Shown piece after piece: positions 27,251-37,513 of a stretch of DNA of 64,000 nucleotides. This DNA is from Streptomyces sp. TS71-3. Its GTDB lineage: Bacteria; Actinomycetota; Actinomycetes; Streptomycetales; Streptomycetaceae. The DNA lies in the NCBI RefSeq assembly GCF_018327685.1, contig NZ_BNEL01000001.1:4650001-4714000 (forward strand), written 5' to 3'. The notes below the pieces were generated by a model, which saw only the letters and a list, made by a program, of their open reading frames with translations, was not told the DNA's origin and made no database searches. The number at the start of each line of letters is the position of its first letter. Position 1 is the first letter of the stretch. The translations under genes and the position numbers were made by a program.

Positions 27251-27279
27251 CGGCCGCCCGGGACACCGCCGGGCGGCCG
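27251..27279. terminator. Bidirectional terminator between CBS gene and corA
   Basis: A perfect 11-bp stem CGGCCGCCCGG/CCGGGCGGCCG with a 7-nt loop between convergent genes. Confidence 0.8.
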
Positions 27280-27301
27280 TGCTCCTCGGGAGCCGCCCGG
27301 T

Positions 27302-28444
27302 TCAGAGCCATCCGGCGCGCCGGAACCCCCGGTACAGCAGGCCGCAGGCCGCCGCGATCACCACCCACACCAGCGGGTATCCGAACCGCCAGTGCAGTTC
27401 CGGCATGTTGTCGAAGTTCATGCCGTAGACACCGCAGACCATCGTCGGCACGGCGATCACCGCCGCCCAGGCCGTGATCTTCCGCATGTCCTCGTTCTGC
27501 TTGACGGTCACCTGGGCCAGGTGGGCCTGGAGGATGGAGTTCAGCAGCTCGTCGAAGGACGCCGTCTGCTCCACCGCCCTGGTGAGGTGATCGACCACGT
27601 CGCGGAAGTACGCGCGGATCTCGGGTGCGATCAGCCGTATTCGCTCGGTGGCGAGCACCTCCAGCGGGCGGCCGAGGGGCACCACGGCCCGCTTGAGCTC
27701 CAGCAGCTCGCGCTTGAGCTGGTAGATCCGGCCGGGGTCGGCACGGCCGGAGTCGGCGGCGAAGACGTCGCTCTCCACCTCGTCGATGTCGACCTGCACG
27801 GCGTCGGTGACCGCCACGTACTCGTCCACGACGTGGTCGGCCACCGCGTGCAGCACGGCGGCCGGGCCCTTGGCCAGCTGCTCGGGGTCGGCCTCCAGGT
27901 TCTCGCGCACGGGGCCCAGCGAGCCGTGCTTGCCGTGCCGGACGGTGATCACGAAGTCCTTGCCGACGAAGACCATGATCTCGCCGCTGTCCACCACCTC
28001 GCTGGTCGAGGTCAGCTCCGCGTGCTCCACGTAGCAGACGGTCTTGAACACGGCGAAGAGGAAGTCGCCGTACTGGTCGACCTTCGGACGCTGATGGGCG
28101 TCCACGGCGTCCTCGACGGCCAGCGGGTGCAGCCCGAACAGCTTCGCCACGTCCTGGAACTCCTCCTGGGACGGCTCGTGCAGCCCCAGCCAGACGAAAC
28201 CCTCGCCGGCCGCACGGACCTGCTCGACCGCCTCGACCAGCCCATGGGTGACCGGCTGCCGGACGCCGCCGCGGTACGTCACGCAGTTCACCACCGCCGA
28301 GCCCAGCGGCGAGCGGGCGTGGTGGCTCAGGTCGACGGTGCGGGTGCGGGCACGGGTACGGCCGCGGGTCAGGCTCGCCACCTTCCGCAGGCCACCCACA
28401 GCTCGAAGGTCCCGGACCCTCGGCAGATTGCCGGCCATCGACAT
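27302..28444 (-). CDS. corA: Magnesium/cobalt transporter CorA
   Basis: A 380-residue protein with a long cytoplasmic N-terminal domain and two C-terminal transmembrane helices. The diagnostic YGMNFDNMPEL (GMN signature) lies in the loop between the helices. The protein forms a pentameric channel for Mg2+ and related divalent ions in the cytoplasmic membrane. The N-terminal 45 residues are basic and may be disordered. AAGGAG with 6-nt spacing supports the ATG at 28444; a second ATG follows two codons later. It is convergent with the CBS-domain gene. Confidence 0.94.
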   Translation of the reverse strand: MSMAGNLPRVRDLRAVGGLRKVASLTRGRTRARTRTVDLSHHARSPLGSAVVNCVTYRGGVRQPVTHGLVEAVEQVRAAGEGFVWLGLHEPSQEEFQDVAKLFGLHPLAVEDAVDAHQRPKVDQYGDFLFAVFKTVCYVEHAELTSTSEVVDSGEIMVFVGKDFVITVRHGKHGSLGPVRENLEADPEQLAKGPAAVLHAVADHVVDEYVAVTDAVQVDIDEVESDVFAADSGRADPGRIYQLKRELLELKRAVVPLGRPLEVLATERIRLIAPEIRAYFRDVVDHLTRAVEQTASFDELLNSILQAHLAQVTVKQNEDMRKITAWAAVIAVPTMVCGVYGMNFDNMPELHWRFGYPLVWVVIAAACGLLYRGFRRAGWL

Positions 28445-28625
28445 GTACGGCTCCTTGCCCTGGACTGTGCTGTTGTCGCGCAAGTCTGCCAGTAGCCTGC
28501 CCGGCGCCTGTGACAGCCTGTGGACAACTCCGGTTCTCCCCGGCTCCACCCCGGCGTGCCCGCCCGGCGGCGCGGCGCTGATGCGCGCGTTGGGCTGCGG
28601 ACGGCCCTCGCGCGCCGGCCGGTGG

Positions 28626-29582
28626 TCAACTCCGCGCCGGTGCCCCCGGTCGTCCCTCACCGTCCCGCCCCGCCGGTGGCCGCCCGCCCAGCGCGCCGAC
28701 CGCCTCCGCCCCGGCCCGGCAGCCCTCGCGTGCCGCCTCCTCGGCCGGCGAACCGGCCAGCAGTGCCGCGAGGAACGCGCCCGTGAAGGCGTCGCCCGCT
28801 CCCGTGGTGTCCCTCGCAGCCGCCGGGACGGCCGGCACCCGGGCCCGTACTTCGCCGTCCCGGGCCACCAGCGCGCCGTCCGCGCCCTGCTTCACCACCA
28901 CCAGCGGGAACGTCCTGCTGAGTTCGACCGCGGCGTCCGCGGCCCCGCTCAGCCCGGTCAGCAGCCGCGCCTCGTCCCGGCTCGGCAGCAGGACGTCCAC
29001 TCCGCCGAGCAGCGCCAGGACGCGTCCGGCGCCCAGCTCCCGCAGAAACCCCACCGACGCGGGGTCCACGCTCACCCGCACGCCACGCGCGCGTGCCGAC
29101 GCGACCACCGCTGCCACCAGGTCGCGGCCCGAGGGCGAGCAGAGCAGGTAGCCCGACACGTGCACATGGCCGGCGCCGTCCAGCTCGGACGGCCGCCAGT
29201 CGGCGGGGGAGAGCCGCAGGGAGGCCCCGCTGTCCGTGAGGAAGGTGCGCTCCGCGGCTGACGCCCCGTCCACCAGGCACACGACCGTGCCCGTCGCCGC
29301 CTCCGGGTGGACCACCAGCCGCGGAACGACGCCCGCGGCCTCCAGCGCCCGACGGTGCCAGCCGGCCGACTCCGCCCCGACACAGCCGAGCAGCCGCACC
29401 CCGGGGCAGCCCCAGCGGGCCGCCCAGCAGGCGACGTTGGCGCCCGCACCGCCCGGCAGCACCCGCACGGTGGCCTCGGTGTCCGTGCCCCGCTCCAGGG
29501 GAGCGTGGTGCACAGCCACGACATCGGTGACCACGTCCCCCACGACCAGCAGCGCCCCGGCCGTGCCCCCGCCTGTGCTCAC
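28626..29582 (-). CDS. PfkB-family kinase, probable pseudouridine kinase
   Basis: A 318-residue ribokinase-like protein. The PfkB signatures are present: the GG motif in LPGGAGANVACWAARWG near residue 43, and DTTGAGDAFTGAFLAAL near 260, with the catalytic aspartate. Its GTG start overlaps the stop of psuG by 4 nt (GTGA), so the two are translationally coupled. This pairing is what marks pseudouridine degradation: the kinase makes pseudouridine 5'-phosphate, which PsuG splits. The substrate is inferred from context; other PfkB substrates are possible. The C-terminus is Gly/Pro/Arg-rich. Confidence 0.85.
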   Translation of the reverse strand: MSTGGGTAGALLVVGDVVTDVVAVHHAPLERGTDTEATVRVLPGGAGANVACWAARWGCPGVRLLGCVGAESAGWHRRALEAAGVVPRLVVHPEAATGTVVCLVDGASAAERTFLTDSGASLRLSPADWRPSELDGAGHVHVSGYLLCSPSGRDLVAAVVASARARGVRVSVDPASVGFLRELGAGRVLALLGGVDVLLPSRDEARLLTGLSGAADAAVELSRTFPLVVVKQGADGALVARDGEVRARVPAVPAAARDTTGAGDAFTGAFLAALLAGSPAEEAAREGCRAGAEAVGALGGRPPAGRDGEGRPGAPARS

Positions 29583-30484
29583 ACCCCCGCCCAGGCCGCC
29601 GCGACGCGCCCCGCCAGCCGGACGTTGCCGCGTACGGCCGCCAGGTTGGCACGCAGGGAGGCGCCGTCGGTGTGGCGGACCAGGTGGTCCAGCAGGAAGG
29701 GCGTGACGGCCTGTCCCGTGACGCCCTGCTCGTCGCACTCCCGCAGCGCGTCGGCCAGCACGCGCGCGTGCAGCGCCGGATCGAGCTGTTCCGCCTCCGG
29801 TACCGGCTGGGCGACGATCAGCGCGGAGTCGGGCGCGGCGAGGGCGTCCTGGGCGCTCATGACCGCCGCGACCTCCTGCGGCGTGCGGAGCGTCCAGTCC
29901 ACCGGATGGCCCGAGTCGGCGAGGTAGAAGCCGGGGAAGCGCGAGGTGCCGTACCCGGCCACCGCCACGCCCAGCGTTTCCAGGCGTTGCAGGGTCGCCG
30001 GCACGTCCAGGATCGACTTCACGCCCGCACACACCACCGTGATCCTGGTGCGGGCGAGCAGGCCCAGGTCGGCCGACTCGTCCTGGGTCACGGTCCACTC
30101 CCGGTGCACCCCGCCGAGGCCGCCCGTCGCGAACACCCGCACCCCGGCCCGCGCCGCGAGCAGCGCCGTCGCGGACACGGTGGTCGCGCCGCTCGCACCC
30201 GCGGCCACCGCCAGGGGCAGGTCACGGTGGCCGAGTTTGCGGATGCCGTCCTCGCCCGCTATCCGCTCCAGCTCCTTCGTGCCGAGGCCGATGCGGGGCC
30301 GCCCGTCCAGGACGGCGATGGTGGCCGGTACTGCGCCCTCGTCCCGCACCGCCTCCTCCAGTTCCATGGCGACTTCCAGGTTGCGGGGGCGAGGCAGGCC
30401 GTGGGCGATGATCGTGGACTCCAGCGCGACGACCGGCCGCCCGGTCGCCAGCGCCTGCTGAACCTCTTCGGACACCACCAGCAC
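29579..30484 (-). CDS. psuG: Pseudouridine-5'-phosphate glycosidase
   Basis: A 301-residue protein of the PsuG/IndA family, which breaks the C-C bond of pseudouridine 5'-phosphate to uracil and ribose 5-phosphate. Recognisable blocks are VALESTIIAHGLPRPRN, GLGTKELERIA, KLGHRDLPLAVA, the FATGGLGGVHRE loop, SILDVPATLQRLETLGV and NVRLAGRVA. Length is normal. The GTG at 30484 (GGGAG, 7-nt spacing) is chosen over upstream in-frame starts that add low-complexity sequence. It is the first gene of a two-gene operon with the PfkB kinase. Confidence 0.93.
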   Translation of the reverse strand: MLVVSEEVQQALATGRPVVALESTIIAHGLPRPRNLEVAMELEEAVRDEGAVPATIAVLDGRPRIGLGTKELERIAGEDGIRKLGHRDLPLAVAAGASGATTVSATALLAARAGVRVFATGGLGGVHREWTVTQDESADLGLLARTRITVVCAGVKSILDVPATLQRLETLGVAVAGYGTSRFPGFYLADSGHPVDWTLRTPQEVAAVMSAQDALAAPDSALIVAQPVPEAEQLDPALHARVLADALRECDEQGVTGQAVTPFLLDHLVRHTDGASLRANLAAVRGNVRLAGRVAAAWAGV

Positions 30485-30680
30485 GAGCGTTCTCCCGCCT
30501 GTCGAAGCCGTCTGGGCGCGCCGTGAAGCGCCCCCTGACATCTTCGGCGGCAGATCCACCGCGGCAAACCCCGCCTCGGCGAGCCGAACCCCGCCCCGGC
30601 GGGCGCACGGCCGGGTGGCGGGCCACCGCTCGCCGCGCGGTGCCCTTGCCGACCGCCCCGCACGGCGGGAGCCTAGGCGC

Positions 30681-31214
30681 ATGACAGAGCATGCCGACGG
30701 ACCGGACGCATCAGACGCATCGCGCGCGACGGGCGGAGCCCGCACGAGCGGAGCCGGCACGGGCGGATCGCACGGTCCGGGGAGCGGGGGATCGCCGGGC
30801 GGGGCCCGGCTCGACCACGTGGTGCTGTGGGTGCGCGACCCGGTGGCGTCCGCGGAGTTCTACGCGACGGTGGTCGGCCTGCCGCCGCTCCGGCTGGCCG
30901 AGTTCGTCGACGGGACGGTCTCGTTCCCCTCGGTCCGGCTCAACGACGAGACGATCTTCGACCTGATGCCTGTGGACATGGCGCCGCGCATGACGATGGT
31001 CCCGGGCGACCCCGGCGCCGGCCACCCCGTCAACCACGTCTGCGTCGCCCTGCCCTCCGCCGACTTCGAGGCGCTGCGCTCGCGGCTCCAGGAGCACGGC
31101 GCACCGGTCTCGGAAGTCTCCCGGAACTCCTTCGGGGCCCGCGGCGAGGCCGTGCGCAACTTCTACTTCCGCGACCCGGACGGGAACGTCCTCGAAGCAC
31201 GGCACTACGACTGA
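30681..31214 (+). CDS. VOC family (glyoxalase/dioxygenase fold) protein
   Basis: A 177-residue protein. After a 40-residue Gly/Ser/Ala-rich lead comes a vicinal-oxygen-chelate domain: LDHVVLWVRDPVASAEFY, then HPVNHVCVALPS, and FYFRDPDGNVLEARHYD at the end with the expected metal-binding glutamate. Substrates in this superfamily are diverse, so the role is unknown. The ATG at 30681 has GGGAG about 9 nt upstream. It is divergent from psuG. Confidence 0.85.
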   Translation: MTEHADGPDASDASRATGGARTSGAGTGGSHGPGSGGSPGGARLDHVVLWVRDPVASAEFYATVVGLPPLRLAEFVDGTVSFPSVRLNDETIFDLMPVDMAPRMTMVPGDPGAGHPVNHVCVALPSADFEALRSRLQEHGAPVSEVSRNSFGARGEAVRNFYFRDPDGNVLEARHYD

Positions 31215-31322
31215 GCGGGCACCACGACTGAGAAGGCACGACGGTTGAGCGGGTACGGCGACCGGGCCGGCGCGACGACGGGCCCGCCGCACGCGCCTGG
31301 CGCCCCCTGAGCAGGTCCGTGT

Positions 31323-31348
31323 GCTCATAGTGCAAGGACCCCTTAGGG
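31323..31348. repeat. Solo copy of the MITE terminal repeat
   Basis: This 26-bp sequence (GCTCATAGTGCAAG then GACCCCTTAGGG) matches the outer end of the MITE-like element at 52713-52738 at 24 of 26 positions. No second end is visible nearby, so it is a remnant or a separately conserved site. It lies in the gap between the VOC gene and ogt. Confidence 0.8.
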
Positions 31349-31370
31349 AGGGGCACACGGGCTCAGGGGC

Positions 31371-32063
31371 TCAGAACAGCGGCTGGGGGAGGACGCCCTC
31401 CAGGGCCAGCAGCTTGCGCTTGGTCTCCAGGCCGCCGCCGAAGCCGCCGATCCCCCCGTCGCTCTCCACCACCCGGTGGCAGGGCACGACCACCGGGAGC
31501 GGGTTGGCGCCCATGGCGAGCCCCACCGCCTGCGCCGCCCCCGGCTGGCCCACGCGCTGCGCCAGGTCGCCGTAGCCCACCACCGTGCCGTAGGGGACGC
31601 CGGTGGCCAGCTCGCGCAGCACCTCGCGGTGGAAGCCGGTGATCAGGGACCAGTCGAGCGGCAGGGCGAAATCCCGCCGCTCATTGGCGAAGTAGGCCGC
31701 CATCTGGCGGAGCGGCTCGGCGAGCAGCGGGGAGCCGGGGTCCTCGGACGGCTCGGAGCCCAGCCGCGAGGCGAGCCTGCCGAGCGCCGTGTCCCGCACC
31801 GCTTCCGAGGCGTGGAAGACCACGTGGACGAGGCCCCGCTCGGTGGCCGCCAGCAGGAGGGGGCCGATGTCGGTGCCCGTCACGGCCCACACGACACGCC
31901 CTGGAGCGGGCTCCGGCGCCGCGCCCGCGCCCTCCGGCGTGCCCGCGCCTTCCGTCGTGCCCGCCATCGCCCCTTCCGGCAGCCCGGACCGCGCCCCGGC
32001 GCCCGCCCCGGCCTGCGTTCCCCCGGGCCGCCGGGACCGCTCCTCGTACTGGTCGTCACTCAT
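31371..32063 (-). CDS. ogt: Methylated-DNA-protein-cysteine methyltransferase (Ogt type)
   Basis: A 230-residue DNA repair protein that moves the alkyl group from O6-alkylguanine to its own cysteine. The acceptor motif PCHRV is at residues 194-198 (Cys195); the helix-turn-helix region VPYGTVVGYGDLAQRVGQPGAAQAVG precedes it. The first 50 residues are Gly/Ala-rich with GAGTPEGAG-like repeats and probably disordered. The ATG at 32063 lies 6 nt after TACGGT and has no ribosome site, so the mRNA is probably leaderless. A DNA-damage-type promoter precedes it (see 32070-32092). Confidence 0.93.
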   Translation of the reverse strand: MSDDQYEERSRRPGGTQAGAGAGARSGLPEGAMAGTTEGAGTPEGAGAAPEPAPGRVVWAVTGTDIGPLLLAATERGLVHVVFHASEAVRDTALGRLASRLGSEPSEDPGSPLLAEPLRQMAAYFANERRDFALPLDWSLITGFHREVLRELATGVPYGTVVGYGDLAQRVGQPGAAQAVGLAMGANPLPVVVPCHRVVESDGGIGGFGGGLETKRKLLALEGVLPQPLF

Positions 32064-32069
32064 GCGGGA

Positions 32070-32092
32070 ACCGTACGTGACGGCACCGACAT
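32070..32092 (-). promoter_or_regulatory. RecA-NDp/PafBC-type promoter for ogt
   Basis: Read on the minus strand: ATGTCGGTG, 8 nt, TACGGT, then 6 nt to the ATG. This matches TTGTCRGTG-N8-TAnnnT at 8 of 9 upstream positions with perfect spacing. The pattern and leaderless layout are the same as upstream of uvrB and uvrC. Confidence 0.7.
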
Positions 32093-32162
32093 CGGGCCCG
32101 GAGCGGCCGTCCCGACCGGTTGGCGCGCGGTCGGGGAGGCGTGCCGACCGGCCGGCGTGCCG

Positions 32163-33050
32163 TCAGGAGGGACAGATGGCCGTCTGGCCGCCGAGCGCGC
32201 TCACGGCGGTGTCCGGGTAGTTGGTGATGACCCCGTCCACGCCGTACCCCGCGACGCGCCGCACCGCGGCGGTGCCGTCCACGGTCCAGGCGTAGACCTC
32301 CAGGGGTGCCCCATGCGCCCCGCGCAGAGCGTGCACGGACTTCACATAGTCCGCCGAGAGCGTGGTCTCGTCGGGGTTGATCTGGTCCGCGAAGGCCGCG
32401 TACGCGGGGAGTTCGCCGACCGGCGGGGCACCCAGGAACCCCGTCTTCACGTCCGGCCGCAGGGCGTGCACGGCCCGCACGCTGTCCGCGCTGAAGCTCT
32501 GGATGACCAACCGGTGGGCGACATGGCCCGCGTCCAGCCAGTGCCGCCCGTCGAGGACGTCCAGGATCTCCTTCTCGATGCCCGGGTACAGCTCCGGCGA
32601 CTTGATCTCCAGCAGCAGCCTCTGGCGGTGGGACTCGACCCGCCCCAGGTACTCCTGAAGGGTCGGGATCCGGGTGCCCGCGTACCGCGCGTCCTTCCAG
32701 GCGCCCGCGTCCAGCCGGGCTATCTCGGCCGCCGTGAAGTCGCCGACCGCCCAGGGCGCGCGACCGGGGAAGACGTCCTCCACGTCGGTGGTCCGCCTGA
32801 GGTCGCTGTCGTGGATCACCACGAGCTCGCCGTCCCTGGTGCGCTGGACGTCGTTCTCTACCCACTCGACACCGAGCCGGGCGGCCTGGTCGACGGCTTC
32901 CAGGGTGTTCTCGGGGGCGTGCCCCGACGCTCCGCGGTGCGCCACGACCACGGGGCGGGGAGCGCCGCCCGTAGGGTGCTGGGCGGGCAGGAGCAGCGCG
33001 CAGGTGCCCACCAGGGCTGCGGTCGTGGCTGCGGCGGCGCGAGCGTACAC
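32163..33050 (-). CDS. Secreted glycerophosphodiester phosphodiesterase
   Basis: A 295-residue protein with a hydrophobic N-terminal signal segment (residues about 1-25). A GDPD TIM-barrel domain follows: VVVAHRGASGHAPENTLEA with the first catalytic histidine, EWVENDVQRTRDGELVVIHDSDLRRTTD with metal ligands and the second histidine, LLLEIKSPELYPG, and the terminal VDGVITNYPDTAV. It hydrolyses deacylated phospholipids to glycerol 3-phosphate plus an alcohol, outside the membrane. The GTG at 33050 is chosen because AAGGGAG lies 5 nt upstream; GTG at 33056 is too close to it. Confidence 0.88.
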   Translation of the reverse strand: MYARAAAATTAALVGTCALLLPAQHPTGGAPRPVVVAHRGASGHAPENTLEAVDQAARLGVEWVENDVQRTRDGELVVIHDSDLRRTTDVEDVFPGRAPWAVGDFTAAEIARLDAGAWKDARYAGTRIPTLQEYLGRVESHRQRLLLEIKSPELYPGIEKEILDVLDGRHWLDAGHVAHRLVIQSFSADSVRAVHALRPDVKTGFLGAPPVGELPAYAAFADQINPDETTLSADYVKSVHALRGAHGAPLEVYAWTVDGTAAVRRVAGYGVDGVITNYPDTAVSALGGQTAICPS

Positions 33051-33406
33051 GGACACTCCCTTGCATCGTGCGATGACGTTCTGTTCGAGCCTGACAGCAG
33101 ACCGTCGAGGGGACACAGGCGAGAGGTGTCCGGAGAGTGAAAGGATGGCTACCGGCGCGAGAGGGCCGTATGTAAAGGGTCATCACATAGGGCACGCATG
33201 ATCAGCCTGTTTTCTTTGCCGGAAAATCGTTCATGTGTTCCGGGGTGAGCCGTACTCTCGCCTCACCCCGTGGTTGCATGCCGGCCGCAGGCATGGGGGC
33301 GTACGGGCTCATGGCAGGGGTCCACCGGCGCGCGTCAGCGTGCCGGACGCGCGTCACAGGCCCTGGACGCGCGTCGCGGGCACGACAGGAGGAGGACCGC
33401 CCCAAG
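33051..33406. other. Divergent intergenic region with leader hairpins before the MHYT gene
   Basis: This 356-bp gap has no convincing gene. On the MHYT side a stretch with much A and T (about 33170-33235) is followed by two hairpins: a perfect 9-bp stem CGGGGTGAG/CTCACCCCG (33241-33270), and CATGCC/GGCATG (33277-33294). They could belong to the 5' leader. Confidence 0.5.
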
Positions 33407-34243
33407 ATGTACGCCAAGGTCGACGGCTTCAGCTACGGTCTCCTGACACCGCTGGCGGCGTTCGTGGCGGCCTGCACCGGGGGCGCACTCGGCCTGCGCG
33501 GCCTCACCAGGGCCCTGCGCACCGTCCAGCCCGGCCGCGCCGGCTGGCTCGCGCTGAGCTCCGCGGCCTTCGGCACGAGCGTCTGGATCACCCATTTCAT
33601 CGCCATGATGGGGTTCGCCGTCGCGCACGCGCCTCTCGACTACGACCTGCTGGTGGCCTTCGCCGGCCTCGGTGTCGCCATCGTGATGGTGGGCGCCGGG
33701 ATCTTCATCGCCGCCTACCGCGGCATGACCGGCCGTGCGGTGTTCACCGGCGGCACGGTCACGGGCCTGGGCATCGCCTCCACGCACTACATGGGCATGG
33801 CCGGGCTCCGGCTCGACGGCCATCTGGAGTACAACACCCTCACCGTCGCCGCCTCCGTGCTGATCGCCGTCGTCGCGGCCACCGGCGCGTTCTGGGTGGT
33901 CGGGCAGGGCAGAGGAACGCGCTGGAACGCCGCGGCAGGCCTGGTGATGGGACTGGCCATGCTGGGGATGCACTACACCGGCATGAGCGCCGTCCGGGTG
34001 CATCTGTACGCCCCCGCGGCCGGCGCCTCCGCCGGCTCGCCCGTGCGGGAGCTGACCCTGATGCTGATCGGCCCCGTGGCCTTTCTGCTGGTGCTCGCCG
34101 TGATCCTGCTGGCCACCCCCGGACGGGCGGCGCCGCTGCCGCTCAGAGCCTTCGGCACGAGCCGCCTGCCGGTCCTGCCGACCCAGCGCTCCGGCGGCCC
34201 CGAGTCGGCCCGCGTCAGGTCACGCACACCGCAGAACCGCTGA
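33407..34243 (+). CDS. MHYT-domain integral membrane sensor
   Basis: A 278-residue protein with about seven transmembrane helices and three MHYT-type motifs at helix ends: THFIAMMGF, STHYMGMAG and MHYTGMSA. The domain is proposed to bind copper through its Met and His residues and sense oxygen, CO or NO. Usually it is joined to a GGDEF/EAL or kinase domain; here there is only a short cytoplasmic tail, so any output would need a partner. AGGAGGAGGA lies upstream of the ATG at 33407 (about 11-nt spacing). It ends 11 nt before the uvrB promoter motif. Confidence 0.87.
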   Translation: MYAKVDGFSYGLLTPLAAFVAACTGGALGLRGLTRALRTVQPGRAGWLALSSAAFGTSVWITHFIAMMGFAVAHAPLDYDLLVAFAGLGVAIVMVGAGIFIAAYRGMTGRAVFTGGTVTGLGIASTHYMGMAGLRLDGHLEYNTLTVAASVLIAVVAATGAFWVVGQGRGTRWNAAAGLVMGLAMLGMHYTGMSAVRVHLYAPAAGASAGSPVRELTLMLIGPVAFLLVLAVILLATPGRAAPLPLRAFGTSRLPVLPTQRSGGPESARVRSRTPQNR

Positions 34244-34253
34244 TCAGAGCCTG

Positions 34254-34276
34254 TTGTCAGTGCGGAGTCGTACCGT
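34254..34276 (+). promoter_or_regulatory. RecA-NDp/PafBC-type promoter for uvrB
   Basis: TTGTCAGTG (34254-34262), 8 nt, TACCGT (34271-34276), then 6 nt to the ATG at 34283. It matches the mycobacterial RecA-independent DNA-damage promoter consensus TTGTCRGTG-N8-TAnnnT at every position, with the start codon at about +1. Confidence 0.8.
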
Positions 34277-34282
34277 GGATGC

Positions 34283-36472
<2,190 letters not shown>

Positions 36473-36539
36473 CCACCGGGGCGCCGCGGCCCGGCCCCGC
36501 GGACCCCCGCTCCCGCCCCCTCGGACGACGGTGCGCGAC

Positions 36540-36557
36540 CGCCCGGGCAACCGGGCG
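36540..36557 (+). terminator. uvrB terminator
   Basis: A perfect 7-bp stem CGCCCGG/CCGGGCG capped by the tetraloop GCAA, 67 nt after the uvrB stop. Confidence 0.6.
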
Positions 36558-36685
36558 CCCCCGGTGTGTTGCAAGACCGACACAAAGTCCTGTTCACAGG
36601 GCGGCAGCCTCCGTGCTATTGCGTAGTGTTCTCGGACAACCGCGCAGAGCGCGGCCCAGGGACAGTGCGAGAGGGGAACGAGCGC

Positions 36686-37264
36686 GTGTCGGTCAACTTG
36701 TCCAAGGGACAGGGCATCAGCCTGCAGAAGAACGACGGGGGGACCCTGACCGCGGTGCGCATGGGTCTCGGCTGGAAGGCGGCCCCGCGGCGCGGCCTGT
36801 TCGGCTCCCGCACCAGGGACATCGACCTCGATGCGTCGGCCGTGCTCTTCGCCGAGAAGCAGCCGGTGGACGTGGTCTTCTTCCGCCACCTCGTCAGCGA
36901 CGACGGCTCCGTGCGGCACACCGGCGACAACCTGGTCGGCGGCGTCGGCGAGGGTGGCGACGACGAGTCGATCATCGTCGACCTCCAGCGCGTGCCGGTC
37001 CACATCGACCAGATCGTCTTCACGGTGAACTCCTTCACCGGCCAGACGTTCCAGGAGGTCAAGAACGCCTTCTGCCGCCTCGTCGACGAGTCCAACGGGC
37101 AGGAGCTGGCCCGCTACACGCTCGACGGCGGCGGTGCGTACACCGCGCAGATCATGGCCAAGGTGCACCGCTCCGGGCAGGGCTGGCAGATGACGGCCCT
37201 CGGATCCCCGGCCAACGGCCGCACCTTCCAGGACCTGATGCCGGCGATCCTGCCGCACCTCTGA
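36686..37264 (+). CDS. terD: TerD family tellurium-resistance/stress protein
   Basis: A 192-residue protein with the TerD calcium-binding beta-sandwich: LSKGQGISLQKNDG at the start, DIDLDASAVLF and DDESIIVDLQRVP with the acidic Ca2+ ligands, FTVNSFTGQTFQEVKNAFCRLVD, and a closing GWQMTALG. TerD proteins take part in membrane-linked stress responses to tellurite, oxidants and phage; in Streptomyces they affect calcium homeostasis and development. The GTG at 36686 is preceded by GAGGGGAA. It heads a same-strand group with a TerD fusion and TerC. Confidence 0.92.
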   Translation: MSVNLSKGQGISLQKNDGGTLTAVRMGLGWKAAPRRGLFGSRTRDIDLDASAVLFAEKQPVDVVFFRHLVSDDGSVRHTGDNLVGGVGEGGDDESIIVDLQRVPVHIDQIVFTVNSFTGQTFQEVKNAFCRLVDESNGQELARYTLDGGGAYTAQIMAKVHRSGQGWQMTALGSPANGRTFQDLMPAILPHL

Positions 37265-37374
37265 CGGGGGAGGCCGGTAACGGCCGCGTCAGGCGCGAGG
37301 GGTATCGGGCGCGAGGCGCCGGGTGCGACGGGCAGGGACACGGGCGCGACGGCACGGGCACCGGCACGACGGGA

Positions 37375-37424
37375 TCAGGCATGCGGCACCAGGCATGACG
37401 GCGTCAGGCATGCGGCACCAGGCA
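37375..37424. repeat. 29-bp-period tandem duplication
   Basis: The sequence TCAGGCATGCGGCACCAGGC occurs twice, 29 bp apart, in the 249-bp gap between terD and the TerD-fusion gene. The gap is otherwise low-complexity, with CGACGG and GCACGG runs. Confidence 0.75.
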
Positions 37425-37513
37425 CGAAGGCATGAGGTGCGACGGCACCGGCCGCGGCCACCGGCCGGGTGGGGCGCGCCGGGGGCATGGCCCGGACACA
37501 GGGGGCGAGGACG

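Noticed and set aside
33233..33406. An N-terminal extension of the MHYT protein starting at 33233
   Set aside because: The strong AGGAGGAGGA site just before 33407 and the hydrophobic start of the MHYT domain favour the shorter protein.
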